In this document: piece by piece, positions 39,232 to 46,418 of the stretch
How the letters are laid out: the number at the start of each line of letters is the position of its first letter
Numbering within the stretch: the first letter of the stretch is position 1
NCBI RefSeq assembly: GCF_023276355.1
Contig: NZ_JALLPL010000001.1
Coordinates: forward strand, 124,001 to 188,000
Length of the DNA stretch: 64,000 nt
Direction: 5' to 3'
Origin: Haloplanus sp. XH21
GTDB taxonomy: Archaea > Halobacteriota > Halobacteria > Halobacteriales > Haloferacaceae
Position numbers and translations under genes: made by a program
The notes under the pieces: model-generated
Databases searched by the model: none
Seen by the model: only the letters and a program-made list of their open reading frames with translations
Told to the model about the DNA's origin: nothing

Positions 39232-41175
39232 CTATGAGCGGTATTTCTTGGTTGGGCGGCCGCGGCCTTCCGACTCTGTTGTATGTTCAATACGGCCCTG
39301 TTCGACAAGACGGTCACGGGCGGCAAGATACTGTTCGCCGATCTCAGTTTTAAATTCGGTCCCGGTCATCCAGCCATCCCACTGATCCAACTTCTCAACT
39401 ACGTGGTCTTCTCGCTCGATTCGTTCTCCGTGTGCCTCTATCTCGCTGGTTAACTTGTCTCTCAACCGTGGCACCGACATCGTCACATGGGACTCATCAA
39501 AGTCCGTTCTGAAGTCGGGTGTATTTGACCAAATGTACGCCCGCACTCCGTCTTTCTGAGCGGGACGGATCCGGTGTAGTGCATCCCGCATCTCGCCCTG
39601 GCATTTCTCGAAGCTGAGTTCTTCGTCAGAAATGCCCGTCATCAGTTGATTGAGTTTTAACACCTCGTCGGGGTAGCCTGGCTTCCCGTGGAGAACTACA
39701 GCCTCGCAATCTTCGTATTTATTGCTCCCACTCAGACCGTAGTAATGGGCGATCTCGTAATCGTCCCCTTCGACGAACCCTTCGTTATCGAGGGCATCCC
39801 GGATGCTCTCTTTCAAGGCCTTCTTCGAGACGATGAGCGTCTTGCGGTCTCGAAGTGCCTCTCGTCGCACAGCCAACGTAGTTAACTCACGCAGGTTACG
39901 GGCCAACCTTTTGTCTTCTCCCAACGCCCAGATCCCTGCGCCATGCTTGCCAAGCTGAAGTACATCGACTGGCGGTTTCAGGTCGTCTGAAACCTCGACA
40001 ACGGGAAGTTTGAATACCGCCTCAGAGATCTCCTTGGGCCACTCTGTGGCGAGAACAAAGACAGGCTTCTCGCGGGCAACACTCCGCAATGGGGAGAGGT
40101 CAGCATAAGCAATCTCAAGTTTTGGTTGATCTCCGCCCGTGACGCTCCAGAGGTGCTCAATCACGTATTCCTGAGTTAGGCTTCGGTCGCTCTCCATCGC
40201 GTCAGCAATCACAGCCCGTAGGTCAGGGATTGCATCCAGGATGGGCAACACGATTGGACTACCAGTTCGGTCCGATTGCTCGCCCCATTGCTGGCCGACC
40301 ACTCTGTCGAACGCTTCGTTCTCGTCGTATTCCTCGTAGAACGCAGTCCATTCTTCGAACAGCGAAACCGTATCGCCGTCGTCTTCGATCACCGCCTTGG
40401 TAGTGTCGAGGAGATCTGCAGTCTTTGAGATCAGATCCGCCACCTCCTGATCGCCAGGATCGCTCTGGTCGAGGACATCCAACTCCGCCCGGATGTCGCT
40501 GAGTTCTACTGTGATCTGGTCCGTTACGAGGGAACCATACGGGGACTCGTCGATAATGACTGCGTCAATAAGCTCCCACGTGGAGGGTTGATCCGAGTCG
40601 TCGGAATCGAACACGTCTGGAAGAACCGAAAGGTGCTGATGGACTGCCATGAAGCTCGGGGCTGAAGCCTTTACAGAATCCGTCGGTGGTACTTTCTCCG
40701 GATCCCAACTCCCTACCGACCTGTACGCAGTGAAGTACTCACAACTGTCCCGAAGATGGCATCCACGGCACCATTCCTGACTAACGGTGTTCGGGACTTG
40801 GTGATGTTTACCAGCGTAGTCGTCGTTCTCGCAGACGCGATCTTTCCCTCTAAAGTGATAGTCGAACCGATTACCTAAGGCTGTTCCGTCCAAGTCCTCA
40901 TCTATATCCTGGTGTCGAGGAGCGAATACTGCGGTGAATCCGAGGTCGTACGCCACAGTTTCGATCAACCCAGTGCTCTTTCCCGTCCCTTGTGTCGTTT
41001 TAACGTGGACGACGAACGGCTTGTCTGGCGACCACTGCTCTACCAGTTTGACAGTCGCTAATGCGATTTTACGCGATCGCTCCTCGATGGTGCCGTATGC
41101 ACTGAGTTTGAGTACCAGATCCTCAGGTGTCTGATATTCCGTCGAGTCGTCGCCTGTTCGCTGAGATCCTGTCAT
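39232..41175 (-). CDS. Helicase-like ATPase with four-Cys cluster and C-terminal winged helix (replication gene candidate)
   Basis: A 647-residue protein. Walker A is TTQGTGKST (60-68) and a DExx box is VIIDES (206-211). Between them, C115, C136, C139 and C145 (in RVCENDD and WCRGCHLRDSCEYF) lie where XPD/Rad3-type helicases place a [4Fe-4S] cluster. LRDRKTLIVSKKAL starts the second RecA-like half, and the last 60 residues (GEQYLAARDRLVEQGRIEHT...RGRPTKKY) form a winged helix. It is probably the element's replication or recombination helicase. ATG at 41175 is the first in frame. It follows a small RHH-like gene. Confidence 0.7.
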   Translation of the reverse strand: MTGSQRTGDDSTEYQTPEDLVLKLSAYGTIEERSRKIALATVKLVEQWSPDKPFVVHVKTTQGTGKSTGLIETVAYDLGFTAVFAPRHQDIDEDLDGTALGNRFDYHFRGKDRVCENDDYAGKHHQVPNTVSQEWCRGCHLRDSCEYFTAYRSVGSWDPEKVPPTDSVKASAPSFMAVHQHLSVLPDVFDSDDSDQPSTWELIDAVIIDESPYGSLVTDQITVELSDIRAELDVLDQSDPGDQEVADLISKTADLLDTTKAVIEDDGDTVSLFEEWTAFYEEYDENEAFDRVVGQQWGEQSDRTGSPIVLPILDAIPDLRAVIADAMESDRSLTQEYVIEHLWSVTGGDQPKLEIAYADLSPLRSVAREKPVFVLATEWPKEISEAVFKLPVVEVSDDLKPPVDVLQLGKHGAGIWALGEDKRLARNLRELTTLAVRREALRDRKTLIVSKKALKESIRDALDNEGFVEGDDYEIAHYYGLSGSNKYEDCEAVVLHGKPGYPDEVLKLNQLMTGISDEELSFEKCQGEMRDALHRIRPAQKDGVRAYIWSNTPDFRTDFDESHVTMSVPRLRDKLTSEIEAHGERIEREDHVVEKLDQWDGWMTGTEFKTEIGEQYLAARDRLVEQGRIEHTTESEGRGRPTKKYRS

Positions 41176-41293
41176 TATGTAGATGGGCGACAGCGGGGCT
41201 GAAAGTCACGGAAGCCGACGTACGAGGCGAAACCTCCAAGATCGCACGTACCATAAATACGTACGGAGAGCCCGCGCCTGTCGGCCTCCGAAA

Positions 41294-41319
41294 GCCGAGC
41301 ATCCTCCCTTATGCTCGGC
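41294..41319. terminator. Perfect 9-bp hairpin
   Basis: GCCGAGCAT and ATGCTCGGC form a perfect stem around the loop CCTCCCTT. It lies between the RHH-like gene (stop at 41335, minus) and the helicase start at 41175. It could attenuate readthrough from the small gene or shape the helicase leader. No U-tract follows on the minus strand, so intrinsic termination is uncertain. Confidence 0.4.
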
Positions 41320-41334
41320 GCTTCCAGCTACCGA

Positions 41335-41466
41335 TCAGTCTTTACTGTTCACCTCCTCGATGAGCCATGAGACTGTGGCGTCGTAGTGCGGGAATGACTG
41401 TTCCTCCTTGACCGCTTGGAGGGCATCCCGAGTGGACTTGTCGAGGCTGACGGTCGTGATCTCCAT
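41335..41466 (-). CDS. 43-residue ribbon-helix-helix-like protein
   Basis: A small gene encoding MEITTVSLDKSTRDALQAVK and continuing EEQSFPHYDATVSWLIEEVN. The pattern TTVSLDKSTRDAL (beta strand then helix) followed by a second helix (DATVSWLIEEV) is that of CopG/Arc-type ribbon-helix-helix DNA-binding proteins, which act as dimers on short inverted repeats. It could regulate copy number or replication of the element; the helicase gene is next downstream, 160 nt away. Located between two other minus-strand regulators. The short size lowers certainty. Confidence 0.65.
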   Translation of the reverse strand: MEITTVSLDKSTRDALQAVKEEQSFPHYDATVSWLIEEVNSKD

Positions 41467-41552
41467 GTGTGATATATTAATAGAGTAGATACTCCCTTAA
41501 TACCAGTTTTCCCCGTAGCGAGTTTCCTACGTTCGATTTCGTCGAAAGCGGG

Positions 41553-41819
41553 TTACTGTTCGTGCTTCGGCGGCAGGTCGTCGGCGTTGAGTTCGCCAGC
41601 GAGATAAGCCCGGCCCCGGTCGGTAATCCGGTACAACGCACCACCAGTGTTCTCGACGAGATTGTTGTGCTCCAGAATACGGAGACGTTCGTTGACGTAC
41701 TGCTGAGAGTAGTCAATGTTCGCGGAGATAACGTGCGGCGTGGCGACGATGTCCTTCTCATCGAGAAACTCAAGGACGCGATTATCGGCGCTGGTCATCC
41801 ACGGTACACGGGGCCGCAT
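41553..41819 (-). CDS. PhiH1-repressor-like winged-helix regulator
   Basis: An 88-residue regulator. VPWMTSADNRVLEFLDEKDI, then VISANIDYSQQYVNERLRIL (helix-turn-helix) and RITDRGRAYLAGEL (wing) match the haloarchaeal PhiH1-repressor family (MTxADxxILEFL start). ATG at 41819 (MRPRVPWM) lies 27 nt after a TATA-like GCTATACTC near 41847-41855, so leaderless. It faces a nuclease gene across 128 nt containing a palindrome that overlaps the nuclease TATA box, a layout typical of a lysogeny-type switch. Confidence 0.85.
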   Translation of the reverse strand: MRPRVPWMTSADNRVLEFLDEKDIVATPHVISANIDYSQQYVNERLRILEHNNLVENTGGALYRITDRGRAYLAGELNADDLPPKHEQ

Positions 41820-41859
41820 TACCCCCCGGTCGATTAGCACCTGAGTATAGCATTACTGT

Positions 41860-41912
41860 CTCAAGTCAATCGCCTATAGTAATCAATTCTTTAGACTTGA
41901 GTACGCAAGTCT
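41860..41912. promoter_or_regulatory. Operator candidates of the PhiH1-type repressor
   Basis: AGACTTG (41893-41899) and CAAGTCT (41906-41912) form a perfect palindrome with a 6-nt spacer; its right arm overlaps the TATA box GTCTATATG of the nuclease gene. A further half-site, CTCAAGTC (41860-41867), lies just upstream of the repressor gene's own TATA box. Occupancy would block the nuclease promoter and could modulate the repressor promoter. Binding is inferred from geometry. Confidence 0.6.
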
Positions 41913-41947
41913 ATATGTGCGAATAGTGTAACTTCCTGGTCGGACGC

Positions 41948-43057
41948 ATGAGAGTATTCGAAACAGGTGACGGGCAGACCGTTGGACTAACCCAACTGGA
42001 CCAGCGGCCTGTCGAAACCGAACAGGAACTCGAATCGATCCTCAACCAGAACCCGGACGTGCTTCTCGACGAACCGGTGCTCATTTTCAGCCGTCAACCG
42101 AGCCTCGACCCTGGCCTTCCGGATCTCGTCGGACTCGATCAGTACGGGAACGTCATCGTGTTCGAGCTCAAGAAGGGACTCAGCGGGACCGGAAGCGCAA
42201 GTGAGGAAACGATTCTCAGCCAGCCACAGAACTACGCGCGAGCCCTTGGCCCGTGCGACTACGACGACCTGAACGAACTCTACCAGGAGTACCAACAGCA
42301 GATCCGGAGTGGCGAGTGGGCTGTCGATGAATCACTCATCCCTGCCGAGTCGCTGGACGATGCGTTCGAGGCAGTCTTCGGACGGGTGATCAAGCCCAGG
42401 GACTACAACCAGTATCAGCGGATGGTCATCGTCGCCGAGACCATCACTGGCCAAACCGCGGAGAACGTGCGTTACCTCCAGGACCAAGGCCTGCATCTCC
42501 AAGCCCAAGAGGTGCAACTGTTCGAGTCTGCCGACGGCGCATCGGAGACGTTGGCAACGACAGTTGTCGTCGATTACGATGACAGGCGGGTGCGTCCGAG
42601 TCGTGTCGGCAACCCCACCTACGACGAGGTCAACCGCGAGATCCTCGAACGCGTCTATCCGCAGATTCAGTCGCTCGTCGGCGGTTCGACCGTCGGCCAG
42701 CTCGTAAATTCCTTCGACAGTCGAGAGCCGCGACTCCACTCAGAGCATCTGGACCATCCCGAGGCAGTCGAGTTCAGTCTGCGAGTCAAGCCCCGGACCG
42801 ACGGACAAGTTCGAGTAACCCTCGATGTCGATAACGACGAGGAGGCTGTCAAGACGATTCGGGAGCACGCGGACCTGTTCGAGGAGCACGGCTTCGAGGT
42901 GAGCCACACGCGGTCGCGCCACCGTGTGGTGATGTTCACCTGGGAAATGGACAGTTTCGAACCGCTGAATCAGGATGAGGTACTCGACGAGATCGCCGAG
43001 ACGTTCGCCCTTCTCGTTGAACTCAGTCACGAGGTGTTCGGGGCCTCACCGCAGTAA
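41948..43057 (+). CDS. NucS/DUF91-like PD-(D/E)XK nuclease
   Basis: A 369-residue protein. The N-terminal 150 residues carry a nuclease core: ELESILNQNPDVLLDEPVLI, LPDLVGLDQYGNVIVFELKK with the Asp and the E-x-K motif, then SQPQNYARAL, as in NucS/EndoMS C-terminal and DUF91 domains. The remainder (about 200-369) has no domain I recognise; LRVKPRTDGQVRVTLDVDN and onwards is alpha/beta. A TATA element at 41909 lies within a palindromic operator. It may act in element recombination or exclude competing DNA. Divergent from the PhiH1-type repressor. Confidence 0.75.
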   Translation: MRVFETGDGQTVGLTQLDQRPVETEQELESILNQNPDVLLDEPVLIFSRQPSLDPGLPDLVGLDQYGNVIVFELKKGLSGTGSASEETILSQPQNYARALGPCDYDDLNELYQEYQQQIRSGEWAVDESLIPAESLDDAFEAVFGRVIKPRDYNQYQRMVIVAETITGQTAENVRYLQDQGLHLQAQEVQLFESADGASETLATTVVVDYDDRRVRPSRVGNPTYDEVNREILERVYPQIQSLVGGSTVGQLVNSFDSREPRLHSEHLDHPEAVEFSLRVKPRTDGQVRVTLDVDNDEEAVKTIREHADLFEEHGFEVSHTRSRHRVVMFTWEMDSFEPLNQDEVLDEIAETFALLVELSHEVFGASPQ

Positions 43058-43296
43058 TCGAAAGGTGGCTAAAGCCGATTCCGCTCGGTCGAAACGTCCG
43101 TGATCCGTCCGTAGTCTATCAATCTCTAACCCGTCTCACGGTTGCGGGATAGGATTGAGACACATCGCACGCAGTATTCCGGTATCCACGGGCCAGCCTG
43201 GTCGTGCTATTCGTGTGTTCGAGTGAAAGTGGTCGCGGTCCCCTATGGTCCGTCCAACCACCCGGTGGTGGGGAGCCAACTCGGGGTGGGGTCGGC

Positions 43297-44025
43297 TTAG
43301 TGTCGTGGGAACCCGATCTCGCGAGAGTGTTCCCAGGGTTTGTCGTCGGGAACAGGTGTCGTCCCGTGCTCGATCTGCTCGTCGGTCAGGTCGTAGCTGA
43401 TCTCATGCTCCATGATCAGTCTCTGGTACTGCTGACCCAGCTCCGATTGGTCAGTCGTTCGGCTGGACTCGATCAGATAGTGTGCGAGATTCCTGCCTGC
43501 TCTCGAGCCTGCCGCAGTGTGGGTATCGTTCACGACGTAGCCCAGCTCGCCCAGGTCTTTGCTCTCTGGCTGTACGGGGAAGTCGTGCTCTGGCTGTTCA
43601 CCACGCTGAAGCGACTCCATTCGATCTCCGGCGATCTCCAGCCACCAGTTCTTCATCGGGAGGAGTTCACGAGCAGATTCGGCTTCAGCGAGTAAGCTCG
43701 CGGCTCGCATAGCGCAGGCAATTCCCATTCCCTCTTCCGGGTCCCACTTCTTCGTGGCGAGTTGTCGGAGTCGTTCGATAGCTGGGAGCAGGTCAGCATC
43801 GGTGATCGAGACTCGGCAGTCCTCGAGCAGAACCGTCTGTGCTCGGTCCCAGAAGTTCCAGCTATATCCACTACGGCAGAGCTCGAACGCCGCGAAACAG
43901 GCCTTCTCTCGATCTCCACGACGGACGGCCTTCTGAAGCAGGCTGGCCATTGTGTAGCGGGAGAACCCGCCCTTCGTCATGTTGTTGTCAAGTGGCTTTC
44001 CAAGGTCGTTCGTATCGTTGCTCAT
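43297..44025 (-). CDS. Element protein resembling the C-terminal region of RarA/MgsA ATPases
   Basis: A 242-residue, mostly helical protein. FSRYTMASLLQKAVRRGDRE followed by KACFAAFELCRSGYSW, LPAIERLRQLATKKWDPEEG and ALRAASLLAEA-like helices resembles the C-terminal tetramerisation/replication-linked part of RarA (MgsA) AAA+ proteins, without their ATPase domain. Free-standing versions are found in phages. The C-terminal 70 residues (GYVVNDTHTAAGSRAGRNLA onward) are distinct. It may modulate replication of the element. The preceding 180 nt are AT-rich and hold its promoter. Confidence 0.5.
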   Translation of the reverse strand: MSNDTNDLGKPLDNNMTKGGFSRYTMASLLQKAVRRGDREKACFAAFELCRSGYSWNFWDRAQTVLLEDCRVSITDADLLPAIERLRQLATKKWDPEEGMGIACAMRAASLLAEAESARELLPMKNWWLEIAGDRMESLQRGEQPEHDFPVQPESKDLGELGYVVNDTHTAAGSRAGRNLAHYLIESSRTTDQSELGQQYQRLIMEHEISYDLTDEQIEHGTTPVPDDKPWEHSREIGFPRH

Positions 44026-44165
44026 AGTTCGTTTGTTCGTTGTCGTTGGTCTGGGAGCGATGCCTCTGGCGAGTAGTGCTGTATCCCTGAGTTAGTGTTT
44101 AGTAGTTAACTTATTGGTTAGTAAATACTTCTGTTTGCCAGCCAAAGCCGAAGGACAGCGCGCCA

Positions 44166-44204
44166 CTGCTGTCGCGACGTAGGACAACGCTCCGACAGCA
44201 GGGT
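44166..44204. repeat. 9-bp inverted repeat at the integrase stop, CTGCTGTC family
   Basis: CTGCTGTCG (44166-44174) and CGACAGCAG (44193-44201) are perfect reverse complements. GACAGCAGGG (44195-44204) is identical to 39098-39107 in the other copy. It lies directly after the integrase stop on the minus strand, consistent with a 3' hairpin or a protein-binding site. Confidence 0.55.
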
Positions 44205-44206
44205 GT

Positions 44207-45406
44207 CTACCAGATCTGCTCGGCGGCGTCGTTGCGAGTTTCAGCGTCGGAGTGAAGGTACTTCATCGTCGTAGTGACGCTCTTGTGACGAAGCTGTTCC
44301 TTTGCGTGATGTGGGCCGATGTGGTTCGCCCAGTAGGTTGCTACCCCATGACGAATCGAGTACCACGTGATCTCCTTGTGCTCCGGAATGGGGAGATCTC
44401 CCTCGTCAACCAGACGGCTCAGTAGATAGTTACACGACTTCGAACTGTACTTGCTCCCTTGCTTCGTGAGCCAGAGTTCGTTCCGATCGTTGTACTTGTC
44501 GTACGTTGCTCGCTCCTCTAACCACCGCTTGAGGACTCGTGACGTACGCTTCTTGATCGAGCAGTTCCAGTGGGCTTCGTTCTTCGTGGACTCGTCCTTG
44601 GGGATGTTGAGCTCGTTATTCTCAAGATTGACCCAGTCCGTGCTGGCTCGACCGACTTCGATGGGACGGAGTCCAGTGTCCAGCGTCACCGCGATGATCG
44701 ATGGCTCCTTCCACGAGTTCGCCTGTTCGAAGTGTTCAGGGCCGACCTCGGACTTGGGGACACCGAGGCGCTGGGAGACGTGTGTCTTCAGCCGATCACG
44801 CTCCTCGGTGGACATTTCACTGTGATAGCTCTTGACAGAGTTGTATTCCAGCGCGGCCTGATAGAGTGGCTTGAACGCTGTCCGGCGAAGGTAATCACGT
44901 TCGTCACCGGTTGCCTGACTCAGCTCGGGTTTCGGCTCCCAGTCGTAATCGGTGCCGTGGATGTGGTTCTGGTACTTGAATAGCCGTTGTACAGCTTTCC
45001 CGTAGTGAAGCACGCTGGAGTCGGCCATCTCGTCTGAGCGATTGAGGAGGCGGATGAAGCGGTCAGCGTGATCCGGTGTGAGGGCTGTCGTGTAGGCGTC
45101 TTCGTCCTCCCAGAGCCACCGAAAGACGATCTCCAGCTTGTAGTGTGTTGACTGAAGGGTGCTCTGTGCGAGGCCCTGACCTTTCTCTGGGTGCTTCCCG
45201 TATGTGGCGAGCCACGAGAGAACTTCCTTCTTGAAGTCGTGGTAGTCCTCGACCATATTGAGCCCGTACGCTTCGAGGTCTTCGCGTGAGCGTTCGCTGA
45301 CGAGCGGGAAGTCGAACTCGACAGACTCCGGAGCAGGCGGAAGGCCCTCCCGTGGAGTGCCATCTCCGGCGGGAAGGTTGTCGAGGGGATCGGGCTGATT
45401 GGTCAT
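44207..45406 (-). CDS. int: Tyrosine recombinase (integrase) of the element
   Basis: A 399-residue site-specific recombinase. An N-terminal SAM-like core-binding domain spans about 40-170. The catalytic domain has Arg247 in TLDTGLRPIEVG, Lys-rich IKKRTSRVLKRW, Arg352 in WYSIRHGVATYW, Arg373-His374 in QLRHKSVTTTMKY and the nucleophile Tyr383. The usual box II His (H-x-x-R) is Tyr349 here, as in other haloarchaeal integrases I recall. The start at 45406 overlaps the stop of a 33-residue gene (ATGA). The gene lies 155 nt from tRNA-Thr, its target, and recombines the 46-nt tRNA repeat. Confidence 0.93.
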   Translation of the reverse strand: MTNQPDPLDNLPAGDGTPREGLPPAPESVEFDFPLVSERSREDLEAYGLNMVEDYHDFKKEVLSWLATYGKHPEKGQGLAQSTLQSTHYKLEIVFRWLWEDEDAYTTALTPDHADRFIRLLNRSDEMADSSVLHYGKAVQRLFKYQNHIHGTDYDWEPKPELSQATGDERDYLRRTAFKPLYQAALEYNSVKSYHSEMSTEERDRLKTHVSQRLGVPKSEVGPEHFEQANSWKEPSIIAVTLDTGLRPIEVGRASTDWVNLENNELNIPKDESTKNEAHWNCSIKKRTSRVLKRWLEERATYDKYNDRNELWLTKQGSKYSSKSCNYLLSRLVDEGDLPIPEHKEITWYSIRHGVATYWANHIGPHHAKEQLRHKSVTTTMKYLHSDAETRNDAAEQIW

Positions 45407-45504
45407 CGGCGCACCCCTCGTTTTGTTTGTGTGCCATGACACGTTTCGGAATCGCAAGACGGCGCGGCTTTCGGGTTGTAGTCTTTTCGGACGTTATTGG
45501 GCAT
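45403..45504 (-). CDS. 33-residue protein coupled to the integrase
   Basis: A tiny basic protein: MPNNVRKDYNPKAAPSCDSE followed by TCHGTQTKRGVRR. It contains Cys17, Cys22 and His23, too few for a clear zinc site unless it dimerises. AGGAG lies about 13 nt before its ATG, and its TGA overlaps the integrase ATG (ATGA). Position suggests a role in recombination directionality or simply translational coupling. No homologue is recognised. Confidence 0.5.
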   Translation of the reverse strand: MPNNVRKDYNPKAAPSCDSETCHGTQTKRGVRR

Positions 45505-45560
45505 GGTTCGTCTCTCCTGAGAAGGTCGAAATCAGCCGAGAGAGACGCTAAGGCCGCTTA

Positions 45561-45632
45561 AGCCTAGGCCGGGATTTGAACCCGGGCTCTCGTCCTTACC
45601 AAGGACGCGCTTTACCGCTAAGCTACCCAGGC
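45561..45632 (-). tRNA. tRNA-Thr (GGT anticodon), element integration site (attR side)
   Basis: A 72-nt tRNA gene read on the minus strand. Acceptor GCCTGGG pairs with CCTAGGC (one G-T wobble), the anticodon stem CGTCC/GGACG holds the loop TTGGTAA, giving anticodon GGT (plus-strand 45598-45600) for Thr ACC codons, and the T arm is CCGGGTTCAAATCCCGG. Discriminator base is T; CCA is not encoded. The 46 nt from the acceptor end to the anticodon stem are repeated at 29522-29567. The intact gene is kept after integration. Confidence 0.95.
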
Positions 45633-45675
45633 ACGCATGCATCGATTGGCCGGAGGTATCTTTAGGCGTTTCGAT

Positions 45676-46335
45676 TTAGGGGTCCGTGGCGGCGGTCGCA
45701 TCCCCGTCGACGAGCGAGAGGATGCGGTCGGCAGTCGTCTCCGGCAGCGCCGCGTCGGGCGGCGGCAGGTCGGATCCGTCGAGGGTGCGAGCGAGGCCCG
45801 CGGCGTAGTCGAGCAGGTCGTCTCCGGGGTCGACGCCAGCGGCGGTCGCGCCGGCGGCGACGGCGAGTTCGAAGACGTCGGCTTCGAGGTTCCGGTCGAG
45901 GGCCCCACGGTCCGCGTCGGCCTCGCGCCGGCGGGTCTGATCCCGGCCGAACGCCCGGACCACCTCGACGGCGCGACCGGCGGTTTCGGTTCGGGCGAGG
46001 AGGTAGAACCCCCGCGAGACGAGGACATCGGCGGCGAGGATATCCAAGTCGGCCCGCCGGGCGGCCGCCGCCTCGCCGTCGACCCAGGGTTCGGCGTGGG
46101 CGAGCGACCGGGTGAGTCGGAGCCCCTCGTAGATGAGCTGGACGCCAGCACCGCGTTCGGCGACGCTCTCGGCGTCGACGGTGGCGTCCAGCGCGCGAGC
46201 GCTGACCAGCGTCAGGACGCTGGGCGTCATGGAGGCGTCGTCGAGTCGCTCCCGAATCACGCCCCGGAGGCGTTCGGGTTCGATATCAGCGAGGGCGTCA
46301 CGGGCGACACGCCGGGCCCGAACGGCGTTGTCCAT
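45676..46335 (-). CDS. Haloarchaeal conserved helical protein, prenyl-synthase-like (DUF7114-like)
   Basis: A 219-residue all-helical protein. GVQLIYEGLRLTRSLAHAEP, DLDILAADVLVSRGFYLLAR and AVEVVRAFGRDQT resemble the helical bundle of isoprenyl diphosphate synthases and their regulatory subunits, with LAADVLVSRGF matching the usual D-x-LAs-GF region. The Asp-rich catalytic motifs DDxxD are missing, so it is probably not a synthase itself. I recall it as a haloarchaeal DUF. It is upstream of tRNA-Thr on the same strand and downstream of nadE. Confidence 0.6.
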   Translation of the reverse strand: MDNAVRARRVARDALADIEPERLRGVIRERLDDASMTPSVLTLVSARALDATVDAESVAERGAGVQLIYEGLRLTRSLAHAEPWVDGEAAAARRADLDILAADVLVSRGFYLLARTETAGRAVEVVRAFGRDQTRRREADADRGALDRNLEADVFELAVAAGATAAGVDPGDDLLDYAAGLARTLDGSDLPPPDAALPETTADRILSLVDGDATAATDP

Positions 46336-46418
46336 TACCGATCGATTGCGGTGGAAGCGCCAAAGGCTTTTGGAAACGGCCGCTGGCGCCCGATTCGGTC
46401 CACGGGGCGACGGGGCGC

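Larger units (their letters stand above)
29522..45606. mobile_element. Integrated genetic element of about 16 kb in tRNA-Thr(GGT)
   Basis: The ends are marked by a 46-nt direct repeat of the 3' half of tRNA-Thr (29522-29567 and 45561-45606, three mismatches). A tyrosine recombinase (44207-45406) lies just inside the intact-tRNA end, the usual archaeal arrangement in which integration restores the tRNA. The right part (36.9-45.5 kb) holds plasmid/virus-type genes and no recognisable capsid or conjugation gene, so it may be an integrative plasmid or satellite. The left part (29.7-36.8 kb) is AT-richer and carries a lipid/glycan gene set as cargo. Boundaries are firm to within the repeat; the replication mode is unknown. 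Confidence 0.85.
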
